Of a stretch of DNA of 29,882 nt, positions 1-9,000 are shown in pieces. The stretch is from positions 1 to 29,882 of IMG/VR virus record IMGVR_UViG_3300042884_000171. One strand, written 5' to 3'. Every line of letters begins with the position of its first letter. Within the stretch, counting starts at the first letter, position 1. Under the pieces are notes generated by a model. It made no database searches, was not told the DNA's origin, and worked only from the letters and a program-made list of their open reading frames with translations. A program made the position numbers and the translations under genes. This stretch comes from a virus.

Positions 1-3000
1 CTACTAGATGACAAAGAACTTCAGTTTGCACACTTTAATAATCGTTTGTTTCAAGAAGATTTATTAAACGTAGATACTACTGAATTATCTCCTGAACAAG
101 TAAAGAGTTATGAAGATCTATTAGCCAATACTAGTAACTCTATCTTAAGTACTGTTAAACTTGCAGACAAGTATGTAGGACTAGATGAAACAGAAAAGAA
201 ATCTATCATTAGTAAATTGTTTGAAACACAAGCAAATGCTGCAACAAATGCAGATACTAATCTATCTACTCTTATAGGAATAGCAGAACAAACAAGACAA
301 TCTCTTTTAAGTGTTCCTGTTAACGATGACAGATATACTTTTGTAAGTGAGGAGTATAAAAAATTCCAAGACAAGATAGATGCTAGCATTCAAGAAAGAC
401 TTGGAAGATTTAGTCAAACACTTGATACTAATCCACAAAACCTTACAAGGTTAGAGTTACAACTTGCAGCACATACTTTTTATCCTGCAGTTGATAGGAT
501 GAATGCAATTGATGCACAGTATACTTTAGAAAACTCTCCTTTAATACAACCTACAGAACCTGGACCTAATGCTCCTGAGTTAATTCAAAATATCTTAGAC
601 GAACTTTCTACAAGACAGATTTTAAATGAAGGAGAGTTTCAGTTTGAAGCAACTCGTAACTTACAAAATCCAGAGACTAAAGCTTTGCAAGAAAAACTAC
701 TTGCAATTGCTGAGTTATCTCCTGAAGAATTAGAGTCGGGAGAATTAGAAGAAGGTGTTCATGATCACTTAACTAGTAGTCAAAGATTCGACTTAGCTCA
801 ACAATTAGAATTGCATAAGATACTTAAGGAACAGAATCCTGACGAACTTACTGCTTTAGAGAATCAACTAAATACAATCATTTACAATGATTATGGTAAA
901 GCTGTTTTAGGATTAGATGCTAATAATACTAGAGCTAAAATCCTTGAAATGAATAAGGCTGCTATGGAAGCTAGACTAAATGCTCCTATAGTTAATAACT
1001 TTAGTCCTCAACCCCAAGAAGTACCTACACCTACTCAAAAACCTACTCCTGGAAAAGTACTAGATGTAGATCAAGATGTATTTGATGAGTACGCTTTGCT
1101 TTTATCTGACCTCAATGATCTAGTATCTAATCCAGATGCAGACATTGATGAAGTTAAAGGACAAGTATCTGAATTAATTAAGAATGCTCTTAGAAATCTA
1201 GACAATCTAGAAAACTTAAATCAAGTTAGAAGTGCTCTCTTAGGTCTTTATCCTGATGATGCTCAGAGTATTGAAGATACATTTGCAAAAGCATCTGAAG
1301 GTATTGTTGATGTAAGCGGACTTACTTTTGTTACAGGTAAAAGAAAAGAATTTGTACAAGGCGTAATTGCTAAGTTAGTTTCTCAAACTCAAGTATCTCA
1401 AACAGCTACTCCAGAAGATATAGTAAACGTACCTACAACAGATGAGGTAATAGAAGAAGCGCCTGAGTTAATTACGGATAGTGTAATCGAATCAGACAAC
1501 TACGAGTCAGCTCAGGAAACTAAAGCTAAAGAAGATAAAGAATTTACTATTAAGGGAGAACGTGGCTTACACATAGCTACAATCACAACTAATAAAGAGA
1601 ATCAAACTGTTCAAGATCCTGCAGCTCTTTTAATAGATAATATAGTTACTGTTTACTCTGAAGATACTCGTGCAAACAAAGTAACAGATTTGGATCTTCG
1701 TATACAATCTGTAATGGGTATCTATGAATTTATCTTTGATGCTCCCAAGGTAGAAAGACTTAAAGCATTTAAGGAAAAGTCTTCTTTGACTGAAGAAGAA
1801 AAGACTGAGTTGGTTTCTCTCTTAACTGTTAACGGAGTACCTATTCACAATCAACCTTTCATGGAGTATGTTAAAGAGAATCCTTCAAAGATTGGTTCTG
1901 GTATCTCTAGTGTATTTGTTAATTCAGACGGAGAGTTAGTTAGGTTTACTAAGTTAGGTAAGCCATCTAAGGCTAAGACTTCTTTAATTTCTGTTCCTGT
2001 TCTTCCTAATAAAAACGTAAGTCCAGAGATGGCTTCTGTACGCAAGCAAGCAACAGAAGGTAAGATTATAGTATCATCTATAAACGGAGTAGTATCTGGA
2101 TATGGTTGGGGTGCTCAAGATGCTCGTCCTCTAGCAAAAGCTGTAGGAGAAAACATCTACGTGCACACAGATCCTATCTCTAGAACTCTTACAGGAGCAC
2201 AAAAGAATTATGTGTTAAATCCTGGAAGTGTACACATCGTAAAAGAAGGAGCACGTAACCCTTACACAGGTGTTAGTATTCCTACTAATGGTAATACTGT
2301 ACAGACTCTTATAAATGCTTTTAACAATGGTACTTTACCTCAGACTCTAAGCGAGTCTATCAGAACAGATGCTGCTATCTTCCTAGATTACATGAGTCAG
2401 CAGGTTAACTCTACTTTTGTAAAAACTAAAGAGGGGGGTGCTAAGAGTGGTATGCGTTTCTTTAAGAAAGCTAACCTTTATCTTACTGCAACTTCTGGAA
2501 ATAAAATAGTTGTTGAATATCCAGTAGAAGGTAAGGACAAGAAGAAATATATCAAACCTTCTAAGAATCAACAAGAAGACTTGCTTAAACTAGGAGAGTC
2601 TTCCTATAAGCTAGTTAGTGCTAGATTAGTAGAACAGAATGCTCCTTACACAGCATTAGTTGTTAAAGAGTCTGGAGAAGTAGTTACTAAAAACTACAAC
2701 ACATACTCAGACTTTGTTAAGAGCCCTGAGTTCGGTGCTACTTTTATTAGAGAAGAAAACAGAACTCTATCATTTAGTCCAGACTACAGAGTTATTGAAC
2801 CTAATGTATCTGATGTAGTTGATGCTACTAACGATAATCTTCCTGTTCAACCTGCTGCTACACAACCTATAGATGCTAAAGCGGGTATAGAAAAAAGAAG
2901 ACAAGAGGAGTTGAGTCGAGAAGAGAATGTAGAACTTCTATACCCCTTAATACTTGAAGAATTCCCAACAAGAGAACAGAAAGAACGTCTTGCTAAAAAC

Positions 3001-6000
3001 GAGCAAGATCAGAAAACTAGGCAAGAAAAAAGAGATGAGATTAATTTTAGATACGATTTAGAAATAGCTGCTTTAGAACAACCTGTTGCACCTACAACTT
3101 CTAAGATTGATCGTTTACGTAGTACGTTAAACAATCTTAATACGGGTGAAGGTCCTGTAAAATTTAATAGGAACAAGACCTTAAGAAATAACATTACCAA
3201 GAAACAAAATGAAGCTGCTAAGAACTGGGTAGCTAATCATCCTATCTTCAAGAACACTCCTTTTATCTTTGATAACACTATCAGTCATCCTGAAGCTTAT
3301 GCTGTATGGTCTAAAGCAGGTATCTTCTTGTTTGAGGGAGCTAACTATGCAGAAGCTTACCACGAAGCATGGCATGAATTCTCTCAGTTGTATTTAACTC
3401 CTGAGCAGAAGGCAGCTTTGTATGCAGAAGCAAGAAGCATCTATGGAGATTTGTCTTTTGTAGAACTAGAAGAAAAACTTGCAGAAGACTTTAGAGCTTA
3501 TGCTTTAAGTGAAGGTAAAGTTCTTCCAGTATCTATTGCAGAAGCAAAAGAATCTAAATCTATCTTTAAACAAATTTGGGACTTTATCTCTAACCTGCTC
3601 TCTGATAAGAAGACAGTTGATCATTACTTCTCTCGCTTGTATAGGGGTAACTTGACTCAATTCAAACGTAAAGAAGCTAACCAGTACTTTATTCAATTGT
3701 TCTCTGGTAAGTACGTATACGAGGATGAGGCAGGAAACATAACTTCTTTGTCTTACAAAGACTCTAAGGCTTTCTTGGATGACCTAGATAGTATTTATGT
3801 TTACTTGGCTAACAACATGTTTGCTAATCAAAATGCTACGCTTATCAACGTACTTTCTAGCCCTGTAGCAGCAAACAAAACTTATAGTTACTTAGCTAAG
3901 AGTTTACTAGACGATCATGACTCTCTAGTAGAACAATATAATAAAAACAATGATGAGTCTCTTCTTCCTACTATCGAGAACTTAAGAAAGATCCTGGAAG
4001 ACTTTAATAACGTTACACAGTTTCATAAAACTAACTCTACTTTATTTAGTGATAACATTAGAAAGCAGTTGGTTTCTGAACAGATTGTTTCTATAGAACA
4101 AGCTAATGTAGAGTTTGCTACTTTTGAGGCTAGCGTGAATGAAATGTCTCAGAAGCAGATTGCTTCACAGACTTTAATTAATGCTCTTAAAACGCTTCCT
4201 AGATACGAAAACGGAGAGATTGTATTGCATCCTGTATACAGTGTACCTAGACTCAGTGACTTTAATATAAACTGGAACATCTTACAACGTAGGTTGTCAG
4301 GCAGTAATTCTTATGAAGATCTTTATTCTAGATTACAAGAATTAAAAGAGGAGTACCCTCAGTTCCAACAATTTATAAGTTATCTCCCTTCTCCCACTGA
4401 GAGTATTGATAAGAGAAGTTCGCTTAACTTTAAGAATGAGTTCTATAAAATTTTTAGTATGCCTTACATTGAAGGATATACTACAGAAATTACAAGAGAC
4501 GAAGAGGGAAATATTAAAGAGACAAAAATATTCCAAGCACAGTCTTTAGATGCTATTAACCTTCGCAGTAAGTTTGATACAGACTTCTCTTTAAATCCTA
4601 GTGCTTACTCTAAAAGAAATAACACTACAGGAACTTTCTATTTAGATACAGATAAATACTTTGCTACTTTCCCAGGTGTTCCTACTGCTCCAAAAGATGA
4701 AGAGGACTTTGCTGAATATAACTTAAGTCTTTTGGAAATGTTGAAGCCTTTAGGTTTTAACTTGAGTCCTAATGCAGAAGAGTTATTTGTCAAAGAGAAT
4801 GCTGATGTACAGGAAAGATTAGTTAAATTAATTTATAATAAACTTAAGTCTTTGTCTCAGACTCAGGCTTACATTATGGAACCATTGAGTGATCTTTCTT
4901 CTGATCACGTAAATGAAGAAGATGTTAAGGTAGCAGGAGAAAGTGGTAACGTAAGTTCTGTTATTCAATATGAAGTAGAAGCTAATCCTCAGTATGTAAA
5001 TGACATGAGATACAATGCTGTTAACAAACAGATTTGGTCTATCAATCAACATACATTTATGAGTAAGACTTTAAATGTCTTGAATGATGGTAATTTGTAT
5101 CCTACACTTGATGAAGTTTATGCTGAGTTACCTCACTTAAATCCACAAAACAATCCTAACGCTAAGTCTTCTTTTGTTTTATCTTACTTGTTTAACGAAG
5201 GAGGTAAAAGAAGAAAAGACAAATATCAAGGTATTGAAGTACCTCGTAAAGTAGAGTTAGGTAACCTACTTGGTATCAAAGATATTGAAGGTGAAAAGAC
5301 TATTGACTCTAACGAATCACAGAAACACTACTCAGATATTATCGGATTAACTAAAGCAGGAATTGAAGAGATTAATCGCTTAAGTGGTAAGTCAACTACA
5401 AGAGGTTTAGTATTTGATAGAAAGCTTAGAGACTACTTAGGATTATTGCCAGCTAATAACCAAGCTGATCCATTTATCTTGAGTGGTGCTGATCAAGTTC
5501 CTTATGATTTATTTATAAAAAGAATTGTCCCTTTGATTGAAGCTGAGGTTCAGGTTACTGCTAAGGGTTCTAATAAGTTTAAGATTGACGCTTACGATAC
5601 TGATGGAAGTCCAAAGCTTACTTACTTCCACAAGATTTTCACTCCAGAACAAAGGACTGCTTTATTTAGTGCATTCAAGAGTCCTGCATCTAATATGTCT
5701 TTAGACAAGATATTTGAATCTATTAATGGAAACAAAGATATCTACACTAGATTTGGACAGTACATTAATTCTCAGGCTAACAAATCTAAGATTATCTTAG
5801 GGGAGACTTATAACCTTCCTGACTCAGAACTTATGAAGTATCACTTCTTCTCTGCTATTGGAAGAATAGAGCAACATAAACTTTTCTTTGGACATCCTTA
5901 TTACTACAAGAATGTTAAAGATATTGAAAAGCGTTTAAGTGCTTGGAATGCATTTGGTTCTTATGCTATTATTGATCCACAGAACTTAGAGTATTTAGAA

Positions 6001-9000
6001 TCAGGTCAGTCTGGCTTAAGTGTTAACTCTGGAAGAGATGCACTTCACACCTACGCTCAACAAAATAACATTAAAGTAAATCCAAACAGAGCTAATATTG
6101 ATCAAATATCTTATATAGTTCTTAAGGATGAAGCTGTTAAGTCTACTACTGCTTCTAAGAGTAAGTCATACGGAGAAAATAAAGACGCTTACACAAACGA
6201 TAAAAGCTCTGCTAAGCAAGATGCTGCGGCTTTCTGTACTATAGATTTCTTCCGTAAGTTCTATTCTATCTCTACTGGAGTTACTCCAGAAATGATGGAA
6301 GAGTTTAAGAGACAGGATGACATCTATAAAAAATACTTAGAGTTACAGACTGCTCCTGATTATGCAGAAGATACTATCAGAGAAGAACTAGAGGCTTTAC
6401 TTAACAAGAAATCTACTTATAAATTTACTATTAAGAAACTTCAGTACTCTGGACACAATAAAATAGAAAGCGGAGAGTCAGTACCTGTATTCCACAAGTA
6501 CTCTATGAAACCTATCTTACCTTCTGAAATGGTAGATAATCCAGAACTTGCTTCTATTCTACAAAAGTTACATACTTCTTCTGCAGACTATGCAGTATTT
6601 AGTTCAGGTACTAAGATTTCTGAGACAATAGCACCAGTAAGTTTGTTTGATGGTAAAGGTAAAGTTAAGTCACAAGCTGTTCCTACAGGAGTAGTAGATC
6701 TTAAGTATCTTAAAGAACAAGTATTGATTGAGAATAAAGAAGACTTTAACAGTATCTTTAGTACTCAGTTCCGTAAACTTGTTTATAAGGATGCTACTAC
6801 AGAGTCTGAATTGGCTGGATATCAAGAGTATAAGTCAATTATTGAAAACTTGACTAACTTTGATAAACTTAACTTCTTAGAACAACTACAAGATAAAGAG
6901 AAGTTAGTTGAATTCTTGATAAAAGAAATCTCTAAGAAGAATGCAGCTGAGTCTACAAAAGACTTACTACAGTTAAAGACTGATAATACTCTTATGTATA
7001 CCCTAGATAGTATGATTGATCGTACTATTATGGAGAGTGCAATTGTTGCTAGTGTTAAAAATCAAATCATACGTCAAAAGATTCCTGGAGCACAGCGAGT
7101 ACAGTATCCTGTATCTTTAATTAGACCCAGCAGAAAACTTAAGTACTATGATATTGTAGACGGTAAAATTTCTAAAGCAGAAGCTATTATATCTTTCTCT
7201 AAAGGATACTATCCTTTGTTAAATCTCTTATCTCCTATAGACAATCAACCTATTGGGGAACTTGATGCAAATGGTATTCCTGTAAATCCTTACACAGCTC
7301 TTACAAGACTTAACGAAGCACTCAAAGATGCTCAGTTTAGAAATACTTATGCTTCTCAGTTGTCTATGGTTGCTATCCGTATTCCTGGTCAAGGATATAA
7401 CACTATGGAAAACTTTGAAATAGTTGAGTTTCTACCTGAAGAGAGTGGAGAGATTATCTTAGTTCCCGATGAGATGGTAATTAAGTCTGGATCGGATTAC
7501 GATATTGATAAACTATTCTGTTACGATCCATCTATAAATAATGATGGAAGCATGCTAATAGACAGAGTAAGTACTCCAGAAGACTTAATAGTTAGAAAGA
7601 AAGAGTTGCTTGCTGACTTAAAAGAAACTAGAGAGCTTAAGAGACAGTACACTGAAGAGAAAAAAGAACTTCTAGATGAGTTAGGAAATATCCTTACTAC
7701 TAACGGTTTTGATGCTAGCAGTCGTTTAGGTAATCTTTACCAAGAACTTAAGTCTCTTAAAGGAGTATCAGAAGGAGAGTTGATGGATGCAGGTGTAACA
7801 GAAGGTGACTTGGAAACACTTCGTAAAAAATTCTCTGGAGAACTTGTTCCTGAAAAGCAGCAAAAATCTGCAGAAACCATTGATAAGATAAGAAGAATTA
7901 AGAACGTTTTACGTACTACTTCTGAAAAAGAATTGTCTAATAGCCTAGCAGACTTGAATGAGTGGGTAGGTGACTTAGTAAAGGAAGAAAAATCTTTATT
8001 GCAAGACCTTAAGAATCTTAGAAACGGATATGCTAACGCTTTGCTTTTGAACATCTCTAATCGTTTGAGTCAACCAGAGATCTTTGAAGCTTTGATTACT
8101 CCCAACACTATTGAAACAATTGACAAAGCAGTTAAAGAGTTCGGAACTAAATCAGATTCTACTACTGCAAGTCTTACTAACTTGATTAGTCCTATCTATC
8201 AGTTATATGTATTCTCTTTGAATACTTATAAGACTGCTTTGGGTACTGACGCTAAGAATAACGTATTCCATTCTTTGCTTCAGAAGACTACCTTCTACAG
8301 AGAAGACGAGAAATCAGTTAGAAGATATTTGTTAGAGTCAAATCGTACTACTGACGGATATATTGACTTCAGTAGAGTCAACAACGTAGATGGTACACGT
8401 ATCTCTAAGATGTCTGGAGAGACAATTAGTGCACACGTAGATATTGAAAAGAATGATGGTATTGCTTCGATTGGTCTAAACAACTTGATTACTCCTGTAG
8501 TAAATTATGTTTTGATGGCTGGTACAAGATTTAATGACATTGTAAACTTAATAAATAAGCCTAGTGTAATTGATGGTAAAAAGTTCCGTTCTTCTATTTT
8601 AGATTACTCTAAGGGTAAGTCGCTTGAAGATATTCTTGAGACTATACTAGAAAGAGTTCCTGAGAATAGCTTAGAGGCTACTTTAATTAATAACTCTAGG
8701 AATAAGTACGGTGCAATTAGTCGTAACAAGTTTATCTCTAACGTTTACTCACAGATGTATGCTAAGACAACTCAAGAGACAGCTCGTGAAGAACTATTCA
8801 ATAAAGAAGAGCCTTTGTTTGATGTAAGACGTTTGGCTGTATTCTTGGAGTTAGAAGATCAAACAAGAGACTTAGCTACAATTTCTTTGGCTGTAGACTA
8901 CGATACATTCTCACCACAGAACTTTGAGTCTTTCCGTTCTGCTTCTTTAGAACTTATTCCTTACTTAAAAGAAGGTGGAGAGAAGAGTACAATATTTAAC

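Noticed and set aside
46-48. TTG as the start codon of the giant protein
   Set aside because: The same frame continues open to base 1 with a normal-looking protein sequence, so the gene simply runs off the window.
7737-8054. A 105-codon minus-strand frame inside the giant RNAP gene
   Set aside because: It is fully inside a recognised coding frame on the other strand and its sequence is the Ser/Phe/Leu-rich kind expected from an antisense shadow.
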